Shown one piece after another: positions 43,896 through 56,218 of a stretch of 64,000 bases of DNA; the stretch's first letter is position 1; the number at the start of each line of letters is the position of its first letter. Source of the DNA: Fremontodendron californicum (Eukaryota > Streptophyta > Magnoliopsida > Malvales > Malvaceae). Under the pieces are notes generated by a model. It searched no databases, was not told where the DNA came from, and saw only the letters and a program-made list of their open reading frames with translations. The position numbers and the translations under genes are program-made. The stretch covers positions 13,373,160 through 13,437,159 of the forward strand of contig JAULJL010000021.1 in NCBI GenBank assembly GCA_030761205.1. The letters run 5' to 3'.

Positions 43896-44870
43896 TTAGT
43901 ACTTATCAGTCATTTTGGCCATGATCTTCTTTATATTCTTGTTAGCAGCTTCGACTGCCCCGTTCATCTTGGGACGGTAAGGCGTTGAGTTGTGATATCT
44001 GACTTTAAACTGGGTACAAATCTTTTTCATCATGGTATTGTTTAGATTGAGAGCATTATCTGTAATGATATTCTTCGGGAGACCGTATCGGCATATCACT
44101 TCCTTCTTTAAGAACCTACACACCACGGACTTGGTCATACTAGCATAAGAAGCAGCTTCGACCCACTTCATGAAGTAATCGATCACCACCAAAATGAAGC
44201 GATGTCTGTTTGAGGCCTTAGGGGTAATTGGCCCAATCACATCCATTGCCCACATAAAAAAAGGCCAAGGTGTTGTCATGACATGCAGAGCTGTCGGAGG
44301 AGCATGTACCTTATCCGCGTAAATTTGGCACTTATGGCATTTTCGGAAATACCTAATGCAATCCCTCTCTACGGTCATCCAATAATAACCTGCTCTCATA
44401 ATTTGCTTGGTCATCATGTGGCCGTTTGCATGTGTTTCGCAAACCCCTTCATGAACCTCCTCGAGTATTCTTTTAGCTTCATTCGCTTCCACACATTTTA
44501 TCAATGTATGATCTCTACTCCTTTTAAACAACATTTCTTTATCCAGGAAGAATCCCATCGCCAATCTTGTCAAAGTTCTTTTATCATTTTCTGTGGCATG
44601 TTCCGGGTATTGTTGATGTTTTACGTATTGTAGGATGTCCTGGTACCATGGTCTCCCATCCGGCTCTTCCTCAATATGCATACAGTGTGTGGGCGACTCT
44701 CGTATGCTCATCTTAATAGGCTGGACATCAGCGCTTGTATTTATCTTGAACATTGAGGCTAACGTAGCAAGGGCGTTGGCCATTTGATTTTCCTCACGGG
44801 GTAGATAGTTGAATTCAATCTTTTCGAATTGCTGAACCAATTCAACTATGAACATGTGGTAGAGAACCAA
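43896..44870 (-). pseudogene. End of second RNase H plus integrase zinc and catalytic domains
   Basis: Residues 1-45 are the tail of the second RNase H (PREENQMANALATLASM; the usual ADALA is ANALA, changing a catalytic Asp to Asn). The HHCC zinc domain follows: EEVHEG, THANGHMM, then KCHKCQ. The catalytic core shows the acidic residues in MDVIGP, TDNALN and GAVEAANK. Integrase joins the DNA copy to the host chromosome. The frame is open for 324 codons but is preceded and followed by stops, so it is a relic. Confidence 0.9.
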
Positions 44871-44903
44871 CTTTGAGTTCCTTGTCTCCCATTCTCCTTT
44901 TAA

Positions 44904-45251
44904 CTAAAAAATGACTAAAGCAGAGTCCCTATACACCTCTAACTCACTTATCTTCTTTGCAATAACTGCTTGAAGTCCCATGACATAGGCCTCATACTTT
45001 GCCACGTTGTTGGTGCATCTAAATATCAATCTTGCAGTGATTGGACAGTAGGTCCCTTCTGGCGATATCAAAACTGCTCCAACACCGTGCCCCAAAGCAT
45101 TTGATGCGCCATCAAAATATATCTTCCATACATCTTTCTCTGATTCCTCGTCTTCATCTTCTTGAGAAATAGCCATCATGTCCTCATCAGGAAAATCAAA
45201 CTTCACCGGCTCATAATCTTCTATGGCTCTATCCGTCAGGAATTCGACCAC
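44904..45251 (-). pseudogene. Second (archaeal-type) RNase H of a Tat-lineage retrotransposon
   Basis: The motif WKIYFDGASNALGHGVGAVL, then NNVAKYEAYVMGLQAV, match the extra RNase H that distinguishes Tat/Ogre elements from other Ty3-gypsy lineages. VYRDSALVIF replaces the usual GDSALVI. The frame stops at VIF; the next codons continue in the same frame into 44870. It degrades RNA in RNA-DNA hybrids during reverse transcription. Confidence 0.85.
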
Positions 45252-45262
45252 TGCACTCCCTT

Positions 45263-45652
45263 TTATGGCTTTCTGAGAGACATAGGTGATGTCATATTTA
45301 GAGAGCAGAACTTGTCATCTTGCCAACCTTCCTGATAACGAGGGTTTCTCAAAGATGTACTTAATGGGGTCCAATTTAGCAACAAGCAATGTGGTATGGT
45401 ATAACATATATTGTCGGAGTCGGTGGGCAGCCCAGGCCAGTGCGTAACATATTTTTCTACCGTCGAGTACTTGGCCTCGTAATCTGTAAACTTTTTACTC
45501 AAGTAGTAAATGGCATGTTCTTTCTTGCTTGTCTCATCTTGCTGTCCCAAAACACATCCCATGGACTTCTCATGTACTACCAAATACAAAATGAGCGATC
45601 TTCCTGGTGTCGGCGGTACCAGTATCGGTGGATTGGTAAGATACTCTTTCAC
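45263..45652 (-). pseudogene. RNase H domain adjoining reverse transcriptase
   Basis: LTNPPILVPPTPGRSLILYL and GCVLGQQDETSKKEHAIYYL, then DYEAKYSTVEK, are the standard Ty3-gypsy RT-linked RNase H motifs. After EKYVT the frame is shifted: the expected continuation is found in another frame. The connecting sequence from RT at about 45800-46000 is also broken. Confidence 0.85.
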
Positions 45653-46001
45653 CTTATCAAATTCCTCTTAGCTATACTCGTCCCATTCACCCGGATCACG
45701 CTTTCTGAGGAGTCTGAAAATCGGATCACGCTTAGCGGTGAGCTGGGAAATAAAACGGGCAATGTAATTCAATCTTCCCAGAAATCCTCACACTTCTTTT
45801 TGTGTCTGAGGCGGTGAAATTCTGGATGGCACGTATCTTGTCGAGGTCTACTTCAATTCTTTTCTCATTGACAATGAAACCCAGTAGTTTGCCGGATGTT
45901 ACACCAAAAGTGCACTTGGTCGAATTGAGCTTAAGTTGGAACTTCCTTTATCGCTTGAATAATTTTCTCAGATTAACCACATGGTCTTCATCTTCACATG
46001 A

Positions 46002-46853
46002 CTATACAATCATATCATCGACATAAACCTCCACCTCTTTGTGCATTATGTCGTGAAAGAGGGACACTATTGTTCTTTGATAAGTTGCAACTGCATTTTT
46101 TAACCCAAATGGCATAACCTTGTAACAAAATGTTCCCCACATCGCCACAAAAATAGTCTTTTCCATATCTTCTGGCTTGATTTGGTTGTAGCCCAAAAAT
46201 CCATCCATAAATGAGAACAGTGAGTGCTTGGCAGTATTATCAACCAAAGTATCGATATGGGATAGGGAAAAGCTGTCTTTCGGACTAGCCCTATTTAGGT
46301 CCCGATAATCAACACACAGTCGTACTTTCCCATCTTTCTTCGGGACTGGGACTATATTTGCCATCCATTCAGGATACTTGGCGACTTCCAAAAATCTGAC
46401 GTCGAACTGTTTTTTCACTTCCTCCTTGACTTTTAGCAACATTTCAAGCTTCATTCGTCTCAACTTTTGTTTAACAGGTTTGCATTCTGGTTTCAAAGGC
46501 AAACGATACACCACAATATCTGTATCAAGTCTTGACATGTCTTGATAGGACCATGCAAACACATTCGCGTATTCGTGGAGCAGCTTTATCAATTCTTGTT
46601 TCTTCGCCAATGGTAGTGAAATGTCGATTTTTACTTCCTTTTTATTATCCTCATTTCCCAGATTAACAACTTCCGTTGTCTCCTGATGAGGCATAATTTG
46701 CTTTTCTTCTGACTCTATCAATCTTAGCAAATTAGGTGGTAAGTCGTAGTTTTCTGCAGTCTTTTTGTCGTCAATGTCACCAATGTCAATACATTTCTCA
46801 AAGTCGAATTCTGAATCATTGATGAGATTGCTTTCGCATCCATTATAGAAGAC
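46002..46853 (-). pseudogene. Reverse transcriptase domain, Tat/Ogre-like
   Basis: The frame (open from 47006; first likely exon base 46853) includes LLHEYANVFAWSYQDM, then VRLCVDYRDLNRASPKD, MPFGLKNAVATYQR and the catalytic YVDDMIV. A TAG follows directly after YVDDMIV, with the RT thumb continuing in frame beyond it, so the protein is interrupted in the palm domain. The upstream part before ...VFYNGCESN is hydrophobic and unlike protein of this family; I read it as intron (see 46854-47056). Confidence 0.9.
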
Positions 46854-47056
46854 CTGGAAAGGCGTAAGCAAAAATAATATAGATAGTCGTATAGGAAGAC
46901 AAAATAAAAGATGAGTTATAAAAGAAATGGCAAATGAACCGAGACATAATGTATCATAATTGTCATTTATTAGAATGATAACTTCATAAAATGAGCTTGT
47001 GCACAAAAGAAACTCTTATAACACTCTTGGGTAGAAGTGTTTGAGGACTTAGTTTG
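46854..47056 (-). other. Probable Ogre-type intron between protease region and RT
   Basis: On the - strand the sequence upstream of VFYNGCES ends in TTTTTGCTTACGCCTTTCCAG, a strong acceptor (AG at 46855-46854). The preceding about 200 bases are AT-rich and begin after the stop that ends the 47057-47785 frame. Ogre elements are known to have a spliced intron at exactly this place. The donor could be at TTTAG|GTCTCT or TCTG|GTTAAC; I cannot decide. Confidence 0.55.
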
Positions 47057-47785
47057 TTAACCAGAAAGAGACCTAAATACAACAAGTAAATCTACAACAT
47101 GCCAATTCTTCAATTCAAATCCTGGAGGGCACGGGTAAATGGTCCCTTCTTCGGTTTTGTTTTTCTCTTCTCCTTCTTGTTCCATCATCTGGATGCAGAA
47201 CCCCGCAAACATCTCCTCTAAAATCTCGATAGGTTTGGTCCCAACTGGTGAATAAGGAAAAAAAAAACCCGCTAACCAAAATGTCTCATAAAGATGGGGG
47301 ATGTACATCCTCGGGGTTTCTATCTCATATCCCTTGAGCCTTGCGAGCCTCTGCTCTTTCCTTTCTCTTATCAGTCTCTCCCTGTCTTCCCTGGTCGGCT
47401 TGTATCCCAACCCAAACTTGTCTTCCTTTCTGCTCACACTTATGCTCTTCTGAATTTCTTGTAGGTTCCTTGCCAAACCTGTCCCGGCCCGACAATCCTT
47501 CCCTACGACCTGAGCAAGGTCATTTTGAGTGGCAAAGGACAACTGGGGTATAGGCATCTTAGAACCTTCTCCTACAAATATAGCGTTCACAAACTCTAAG
47601 GTCCGAAAAGAGCATTCCCCTGCTTCCTTAATGGCTTCTATGTAGGGAATATTCGAGGGCTTTGATACAAGGAGGTCTTCTTCTCCATCGACGATTATTA
47701 ATTGTTCTTTGACTCTAAACTTCACCTTCTGATACAGAGTGGATGGAATAGCACTAGCCATGTGGATCCAAGGCCTTCCCAACAA
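47057..47785 (-). pseudogene. Region between protease and RT, Tat/Ogre-like polyprotein
   Basis: The 242-residue frame starts MLGRPWIHMASAIPSTLYQK, the conserved end of the protease domain (LLGRPWIH), then has KFGLGYKPTREDRERLIRER and PPGFELKNWHVVDL near the C-terminus, typical of Tat elements. It is in a different frame from the protease core, so a frameshift separates them near 47780. Confidence 0.8.
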
Positions 47786-48459
47786 AACGTAACGATATCC
47801 ATAACTTGGAAGACAATGTCAAATGTGCAAGGACCAATTTGCATTGGCAACTCGATTTGCCCCTCCACCTGCCTACGGGTTCCATCAAATGCTTGCACTA
47901 CCATATGACTGTTCTTTATGTGGGACTCGTTGTTGGGCAGTTTGGCTAGTGTAGTCATAGGCATGACGTTTAGCGCGGAGCTGTTATCAATGAGGACTTT
48001 CGCACTGATATGGCCGTTGTAGCGGGCAGTGATCTGAAGGGATTTGGTACTACCCATCCCCTTAGGCATGATCTCGTCATCGTTGAATGCTATGAACTTG
48101 TTAACAGCCACATTCCCCACTACTTGGTCAAATTTCTCTACAGACACGTCATGAGCCACGTATGCCTCATTCAGCACCTTCAAGAGCGCTCTTTAATGGG
48201 TCTCCGAGTTCATCAATAATTCCAGGATGGATATGCGAGCCGACGAGCACTTTAATTGTTCAACAACGCTGTATTCGCTGTGCTTGATAAATTTGAGAAA
48301 TTCACAAGCTTCCTTCTCCGTTATAGGCTTGCTCGTTTTTCGTTCAACTGCATTTTCAGGGTTGATCTCTTCTTCATCGGTCTTAGCTTTACCTTTTTCT
48401 GACATTTTTTTATGCTTCCAATGCATGGCATCTCTCACTCCTAGTGAAACCCCCAACAC
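47722..48459 (-). pseudogene. Aspartic protease region, Tat/Ogre-like
   Basis: An N-terminal part (48193-48459) with EACEFLKFIKHSEYSVVEQL ends at an in-frame TAA after SETH; the same frame resumes with RALLKVLNEAYV. The protease core is HISAKVLIDNSSALNVMP, where the usual Tat motif DNG appears as DNS. The protease would cut the polyprotein. It ends in a frameshift at QVMDI. Confidence 0.85.
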
Positions 48460-49792
48460 TGGTTATGTCTACGGCAGCTGCAGAAGCATTGAAAATTGGT
48501 GTAACGTTAATAGGCTCTAGTGACGCGAATTTGCATTCGTACCTCCAAGGCACAACCTTATCATTCTTGTAGGGAAATGGGCTCGACACTTCAATAGTCA
48601 CCATCGGCCTTGGCACCTTTGGTGTTTCTCTTATCGGCGAGTTCTGGCTTTCGCCACAGTAGATAACCAATGGTTTCGGCTTAACCCATCTTTCAGGGGC
48701 TTTCGGGGTTTCTTCAATTACTACATCCACGGATTCTTTCTCCCATTTTGTGGAGAATTCTGCTATGCCAATATCCATCAATTCTTGAATTTTAGCTCGA
48801 AAGTCGAAGCATTGGTTAACAGTGTGTCCCATCAAACCTCCATGATACCTATAGAAGCGTTCAAAATTCAATTCCGGCCTTGAGGGTTTCTGCCTCATGC
48901 TGATTGGTTTAAACAGCCCTATCGCAATCATAGCATCCAAAACATTTTCCATATGAGTCTGGACATTCTCAATCCTGAATATCACTCGGCATCCTTTCCC
49001 TTCTGTTATCGCATTTGCTCCTGTTTTCCCATGGTCGGGTAACGGATTTGCCGTGACGTTAGGCTCCCCTTTGGTTGTGAAACTCAAACAACCGACCCTG
49101 ATTAGATGTTGCACTTTGTGCTTAAGTGCAATGCAGTTCTCCATGGAGTGACCCCGGTTGCCTCCATGGTAATCATAGTTCATGTTTGGGTCGTACCACC
49201 TTGGGTATGAGGGTTTCATGGGTTCAAGGAACATGGGTGCCACTAAATGGTTTTGAACTAACTTGGGGAAGAGATTGGAGTTTGTCATGGGAATCGAGTC
49301 GAATGGGGGTCTTTGTTGAGTTGGCTGAGGTGTCATCTGATTAGTGCTCACATTGTTTACTGGACTGGTTGGGTTGGGAGCAGGTACAAGTTTTGGCATG
49401 GGTGATGGTGTATACACTGGTGCTGGTGGTCGATAACTCATTGGGTATTGGGGTTGTGTAGGAGGGTAGAAGTATGGGTTAGGGGAGTAACTGTAGGGTC
49501 GGCTTGTAGGATATTGAGTATAGCTTTGTGGTGGTCGATTTTCATATGAGGCCGCTTGCACTTCTTCTTATTTCTTCTTTGTTGCCCTTACCTTTTTACT
49601 GTTGGCAGTTTCGCTTCCCTCGTTCTTACTGCTTTTTATGGCGCTCTCTATCATCTCGCTAGAAATGACCATATCAGCAAAATTCTTAGTAGCATTTTTG
49701 ACCAACCTGTCATAGTATGGCCCTCGCAATGTATTGATAAACAATACAGTGGTTTCTTTTTCTGTAAGAGGTGGTTGTACTTGAGCAGCCAA
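48410..49792 (-). pseudogene. gag, partial, Tat/Ogre-like
   Basis: Two pieces in one frame (49568-49792 and 48410-49561) are separated by one TAA after KKVRATKKK. The N-terminal piece has FINTLRGPYYDRLVKNATKN; the middle is Pro/Tyr-rich; the C-terminal part has two C/H repeats, YDYHGGNRGHSMENCIALK and YRYHGGLMGHTVNQCFDF, the zinc-binding modules of Tat gag proteins. The N-terminus is lost at 49795, where an LTR-X begins. The 48410 end is joined to the protease region by a frameshift. Confidence 0.85.
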
Positions 49793-50303
49793 AAATTATG
49801 AAAACTTCCAGATCATACTTTAAAATTATTTGTATGAGATTGGTGAAGAAAAATCTGGATTTGGAGCTCATTTAAAAAATGATAAATTTTGGGAGCACAA
49901 AAGGATAATTTTGGAAGAAAAATCCAAATAAATAGCAAATGGGCTCAAAAAATTTTGAAAACCTCCAAAAATCAATTTTTTACTATTTTGGAAGTATTGA
50001 GAAAAGAAAAATTGAATTTGAAGTCGGTTTACTATTTATTTATGTTCGGGGGGCAAAAAGGTTATTTTATCCAAAAAACCGAAAAAGGTTTTTTTTGCCT
50101 TTTGAAAAAATAGAGATTGGGCTGGAAGAAGAGGGGTCAGCTGGCCAAGGCCCAAGGATGGGCAAATTTTTTTTGATTTTTAATCAAAAGGCCAACAATG
50201 AAGAGGAAGATAGTTATTTTTTGATCAAGCCTTTGTAATTCGAGAAAAAATGAGTGTTTTGGGCTGCTAGAATCTCTTTGACATGCTTTAAGACGCAAAA
50301 GAA

Positions 50304-52260
50304 ATGGTGACTAAGATTTTTATCAATAATCTTCCTCCTTCGGTGAACTGGAAATGGCTTCAAACAGTTGGCAGCAGATTCAGAAAGGTGTTAATGTATT
50401 CATACCGCAGAACGATCTAAGAGAGGAAGAAGGATTGGATTTGTTAGATTTCCATCGTTTTCTCAAGCTAAAAAGGCTGTCTGGAATCTTAATGGAGTGT
50501 GGGTGTTGGATTACAAAATTGGAGCTAATAATGCAAGATTTAATCCTAGAGAGACTTTTTGGACGAAATTAGTGAAAGCTACAGAGACAGTATCAGGTAA
50601 TTCAGTTGAGGATAATTCAAGGCTAAACCTGCATCAAGTAGAAAGGTTTAGTGGTCTGGATATGAAGAACAAAAAATCATATTGTCAAGTTCTGAGAGAA
50701 GGTAATAGTAACGTTAAAACAGTTGACGATGCTTCAAATATTCAGGAGCATGCCCCATCGAATGAAGAGAAAGTCCATGGATACGTGGATACTGAGAGAC
50801 TTCGTTGGTTAGAACAGTGCTTAGTTGGTTGGTGCAAAGAGCTATTGGACATCGAATCTCTTTCTGAACAGATACAGCATGAAGGTTTGGATGGGATCAA
50901 CATTATAAGAATATCAGGTAAAATGGTGCTAATCTCTGTTGAAGACAAAGAGGTGTTTGGTAATCTGAAGTCTCAGGAATGCGGAAAGTTAAAAAGATGG
51001 TTCGATAGAGTCGATTGCTGGAACGATCAGTTGGTTGCTGATAGTAGAAGGATTTGGATATCTTGTTATGGGATGCCGATTCATGCTTGGAACATAATCA
51101 CTTTTAAAAATATTGCCAGCAAATGGGGTGAGTTTATTCGGGTGGATAGTGACACTCTAAATTGCCAATCTTTTATAAGAGGGAGTATTCAAATTATCAC
51201 CAATCAGATGATTAGAATTGATGAAGTTATCAAATTACAGGTGGGCAATAAAGTATTTGATATTAGAATTTCTGAGGTTGATCCTGTAGCTATGCCGGTA
51301 GTTCCATGTTGCTGCGAGAATTCATCCGATTCATCGGTAAAAAATTCATCCAATTCCTATATGGGGGATGAGGTAAAAGAGATCTGGTGCAGAAGAAGTT
51401 GAGGAGTCAGGTTCAGGTAATGATATGGGAAATGAGGTAGTAGCAAAAAGATTTGATGTAGAAGAAGTTGAAGAGTCGGGTTCAGGTAAAGAAGAGGAGC
51501 ACGTTGAAGACAGGACACTGCAGAAAGTGGACAGTGGTATTGAGAAAGGTGAAAAGATTATTAATCAATTGGAGAATAGTGTAAATCTATTAAGTGATCC
51601 ACAGGGCTCGAGAGTCCTAATTAATAAGGAGAATGATGTTGTCTTGGGATGCGATGAGATGATGGTTTCTGTAAGACAAGGAAGTATCTTAGAGGTTCCT
51701 AACTCTATTGAGCCTATATCTTTGCATGGGTCGGGTGGGGGCCTTTTGGGAGAAGATAACAATATGGTCCTTGAGGTGGAGATTAATAATAATATTATTG
51801 TAATGGATCAGACCGATTTTAATGAAAGGGGACCAGATCGGGTCTTATATGACCCCAATCTCAGTGGGTCTAGTGGAGAGGGTCCTAACCGGGCCATAAG
51901 AGCTAAGGGTGTAGGATGTTTGAAGAAATGGAGATTTTATGATGAACTGGAAGACAATTAATCGGGAAAGTAGAAAAGTGTAAGAAAAAACACAAAAAGA
52001 AGATGCAAAGTGTAAGGCGGCTAATCAAATCCAGCTCCAACAAGGAAGGTAAAATAGTAAATTGGTCGGTGTCTGATGATGATTTCTACAATCGCAATAA
52101 AGTTATCATGGGTAATGATGATGATAATGGAAGATTAAATGAAGCTATCTCAACTTGGAATCTGGGTAAAAAACTAGGTCTGGTTGCGGCCGATAATGAA
52201 GAAGAGATCATTTGTAAACTGATGGAGATGCAAGATTTGCCTGCAAATAACCAGGTATGA
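50304..52260 (+). pseudogene. LINE ORF1: RRM plus DUF4283-like domain, broken
   Basis: From the ATG at 50304 the first codons give MVTKIFINNLPPSVNWKWLQ, an RRM RNP2 motif. After a stop the RNP1 GFVRFPSFSQAKKAVWNLNG continues in another frame. The long frame 50497-51402 has IWISCYGMPIHAWNIITFKN, the DUF4283-type core of plant LINE ORF1 proteins. An acidic segment follows (51425-51961), then the ORF1 end ISTWNLGKKLGLVAADNEEE (52003-52260). ORF1 proteins bind the LINE RNA. RRM-containing ORF1 is known from one plant L1 subclade (BNR-type). At least three frame breaks make it non-functional. Confidence 0.8.
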
Positions 52261-53057
52261 TCGTGTTCTACTATGGGATCCATGCTTTCTTATTTTGGTA
52301 ATTATCACGAGGTTGGGGAATTGTTTTGCTTTGTTTAGACATGTAATTCAATAATTGAATTTGAGAAATTGGGAGTTGACAGGTTATATTGATCTTCTTG
52401 GTGTTGGGGTTTGTGCTGAAGGGGGTTTGTTCGTATGTATGGGGTTAGCTTTTAGTTAAATTGGGAGTTGGGGGTTAGTGTTGATCTTATCAATGTCGGT
52501 ATTTGTGTTTATTACATTACTGGAGATGATTGCTAGCTAAAGGGTGTGTTTCGGTATTAATTAGAGGGGCTTGGATTTACTATCTTTGGAGGTTAGTGGT
52601 TTCGGGCTGTGAGATGTTTAGGTTGATGTGGTGTTGATATTGTAAATCAGGGATTTACATTATGGATGCTGGGTGTTCAGAGTCATGATAAGGCTATAAG
52701 TTGATCGGTTGGGGGATTGTGTTGTTGTTTTTCAAGGGAATTTTGAGAGATTGTTGAGATGTTTAATTTTATAAAAAGAAAAATAGGAGAACCGTTTTGG
52801 GGTTTCGAATGTAGTTTGGGGTTAGTGGATGAGTTAATCTCGGGTTTAAAACAGTGGAATGGATTTGTTTTTGTGTTGGTTTATTTTGGGGAATTCAGTA
52901 TGTTAACGATGAGAGAGGGAGTCAAAGCTGTAATTCGTAGTGTTTAGAAGTGGACTATATAGAGGATGGGTGGTTAGACTTAAGTACTGTTATTTGGGGT
53001 AATTAGAAAAGTTATAAAGAGAGGGAAGTTGAAAAAAGAATTGAGAAATATGATTTT

Positions 53058-53800
53058 TTGGGCAATCAGAGAGATTTGAATACAATGGAAATTGATGATA
53101 GGAAGAACATATCGCAGGAGTTGTGGAAAGTTTTGAGAAGCAGGGAGTCAATCTGGCATCAAAAATCGAGAGTGTCTTGGCTTAAGGAAGGAGATAAAAA
53201 CACTAGATTTTTTCACTATACTGTGAAAATCAGGGCCACGAGGACCAACATCTCTATGGTGGGGAAATTTTTGGGTGGTTCTTTTGTCTGGTGAAGTGTT
53301 TATTCAACATAGTTATGGTGTTTGTTTTTCTGGTGTTATGATAAAAAGGTGTTTTGGAGTTGTGGAGCCACTTTCTGATCTTTGTGGCTTTTAAGGAATG
53401 CGACTCCTATCAATACGAAAAAGTGGGATGATGAGGAGGTTTATTTCTTGATTAACTCAGATCTCATTTGTGGATCAAAGTTGTGTTGTCTTGGATGATA
53501 TCATTTGTGGGTCAGCCCCATACGAGTCTATTTCTAGGTGCTATTACTGTCAACTTGAGATCATGCGTCTCCTGGATGAGTCTTGTTGAGAATAAGCTTT
53601 TGTCTAATGTGGATGGATCAGCAATTGAGTCTCATGTTCTGGCTAGTTGTGGTGGTGTTTTTAGTCCTGGATATATCCTTTGAAATTTCTCTGGCCCTAT
53701 TGGCTTTATAAGATCGAATGATGCTGAGATTCCTGCTATAAAAGAAGCTCTTTTGATGTTCCCTATATTGGTTGAGCTTTGTTCAAAGCTCAGGGATTGA
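53058..53800 (+). pseudogene. LINE ORF2 remnants: pre-RT segment and RNase H
   Basis: 53058-53294 contains SIWHQKSRVSWLKEGDKNTR, the conserved segment that precedes the RT domain in plant L1 ORF2. The RT itself is absent. About 53590-53760 encodes LSNVDGSAIESHVLASCGGV, then GPIGFIRSNDAEIPAIKEAL across a stop, the RNase H core with its first Asp and Glu. Between 52261 and 53057 the endonuclease is too degraded to identify. Confidence 0.7.
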
Positions 53801-56218
53801 GTCCGATTCAGAAATGGCTATATCTGGGTTTATAATATTGACTCTCGGCAATGGGAAATTTGACAAGAGATTGGGAAGGTTGAGTTTGCTCTTTCTTCTA
53901 GGTAGCAAACTCTTTTGTGGGCCCATTAGATGTGAAAAGTACAGATGTTTAATACTTGGGTTCAGATGTTTTGTTTTCATATTTTCTTTGGTTGGTTGTG
54001 AGAGCTCTTTTCTGCTGGGAGCTCTTTCTTATGACCCTGCTTTGTTGAGGGATTAGTTAGCTATGTATCAATCTTCTTCATGAATGAAAATTATATTTTG
54101 GCTGAGCAAAAAAAAAAAGCCTTTGCAATTAAGCCACATGGACCAATGCATGAAGAGAGAGAGTGTCAACATAATGGCTTAAGATTCTTGAACAGCTGTA
54201 ATTGTGGATAGTTGATTGCCTAATCTAAGGGTGATAATTTCACATTTTAAACATCTTGGATCAATAACCTTTAGATCAAAATTGGTTGAAGAAAAGATGA
54301 CAACATCCTAGCAAGAAGGGGCCATTCGGCCATTACAAGGGGAGGCTCTCTCTCTTTTCATTTTCAGTTATTCACTCTCTATTCTCTCTTGTTTTTGGTT
54401 GATTTTTCTCTCCATTGTTGAAAGGCAAAAAGAAAAGAAAGTTAGAAGAGAAAAATCTTGCAATATAGCTTCTAGAGGTTGCTTTAAGCACCATACTCTT
54501 GCACTTTCTTTGATTTTCCATTCTTGATTTGTTGTTTTCATTTGATATTTGGTGAGTTTCTTTTGATTTTGATTTTACAATAAGTGTTTTTAAGCTTTCT
54601 TTTCAAGTTCTTCCTTCATGCTTTCTTGAAAAACTATGGAAAATCAATTTTTTTTTTCTATTTTTCTCTAAGTGGCCTGGCCTATTGTTTTAGTGTAGTT
54701 GTTGTTTGCATTTTTAATTCATGTTATTCTTGATATTTAACAAGTTTTGATGCTTTAAATATTCTTCTAATACATAAACATGAAGCTTGTTTTAATTTGG
54801 TTGCTTGCTTGTTTCCATTTTTAAGCCTATTATTATCTTGTTATCATGTTTATTGTACTTGTCTTGCATTTTTTATTTTCTGTTTTCAAAATGTTTAAGT
54901 TTGTTTATGTTTTACATTTTGTAATCCATGTGTTTGTGAAAATGCCTATTGGTTTTCATGCCTTTACTTTATATTTGCATGGTTTGAGTGTTATTCTTTA
55001 GCTATGCATGTTAGTCTATTAAGTGTTTTTGAAAATGCCATACTATTTTTTACATAAACCATTTGGTCACCCCTATTTTTTATACTTTGCATGTGCATTT
55101 TCATCATGCTAGTTTATAGGTTTCCATTTTCATGATATTTGGTTGTGTATTTTGTTTAAGCATGTTATAGGTTTGTGTTATTGCCATGCATTCCTTAGGT
55201 TTAAATTTAGCTTGCTTTGCCATGCATATTCATGCATTTTAGACCTAGGTTGCATTAAATGTCATGCAAGTTCATTTAGGTCTAGGTCATTTATTGATGC
55301 CATGCATTTTTCATGTCATTTAGGTTTTAAATCATGCATTTCATGTATCATATTTGCTGTATTTTCATGCATTTCATGTCATTGCCACTTGAATTATGAC
55401 TTAGACCAACCAATGGTTCAAAGTCATGCTCATTTTGAGCATACTTGTGGAAAATTAAAGAGTTGTCAAATTGATTATTTTACCTTTGTGATTTTTATTT
55501 ACTTAACCAATTTTTGCCTAACTTTTCAAAAGTGTTAGCTACTATTTGTGAGTCCTTAGGAGAGTTTCTAACATTTTTATTTTGATTTTTAAATGATTTT
55601 ATCAAAGGCAAAAAAATGTGTTTTGGCAAAACAGTTTTTTTCACCCAGTATTCGTACTTTCTCGATTTTTCTAGGCAGCCATCTTTAATAAAAAAATTAA
55701 GCCGATTTTTTTTCGTGTAGTTTTACATGTCTTGAGTCTCCAGTATTTTTTTAGATTTTTTGAATTTTTAAATATAGGGATTCGTGCTTCAAAACTGGAC
55801 AATAGAGGCAGAATTAAATTTGAAAGAAAATTATTTTTCTGTTTTGGTTAAGTTACATAGAGGAGGCTGATTAGGAAGTTTAGATACTGACTTAGGGTAG
55901 TTTCTAAGCCTTTTTAAACTCTAAAAATGACTTTTTAAATCTCGGGTTAAGGGTGGTCAAGTCCGGGATTTTAAACTTAGGAAATTAGAGCCATTTAAAA
56001 AGGGTTTAGCTAAGTTTTTATTTTTAATCTAAGCTTTTCAAAATTGTTTTCAAACAATTACAAAGTATTTTGGTTTTAGAATATTTAATTTGATATATTT
56101 TCCTAAGCTAACCATATATCTTTTTAGATATACGGATTTTCTTAATTAAAGGAAAAAATACATTCTCATGCATTGCATTTTTCATATTCATGCATACTAT
56201 ATAATATATAATTTTTGC

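Larger units (their letters stand above)
50241..54116 (+). mobile_element. L1-type LINE with deleted ORF2, poly(A) tail
   Basis: 3876 bases from CGAGAAAAAATGAGTG to a tail ending GAGCAAAAAAAAAA. ORF1 is recognisable, while ORF2 has lost most of its endonuclease and reverse transcriptase, keeping a pre-RT segment (about 53058-53260) and an RNase H remnant (about 53590-53800). Full plant L1 elements are usually 6-7 kb. It inserted into LTR-X copy 3. Confidence 0.85.
50227..54130. repeat. 14-bp target duplication flanking the LINE
   Basis: AAGCCTTTGTAATT at 50227-50240 and AAGCCTTTGCAATT at 54117-54130, one mismatch, on either side of the LINE. The length fits target-primed reverse transcription by an L1-type element. 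Confidence 0.85.

Noticed and set aside
44283..44633. 116-codon + strand frame
   Set aside because: It is the antisense shadow of the integrase region on the - strand.
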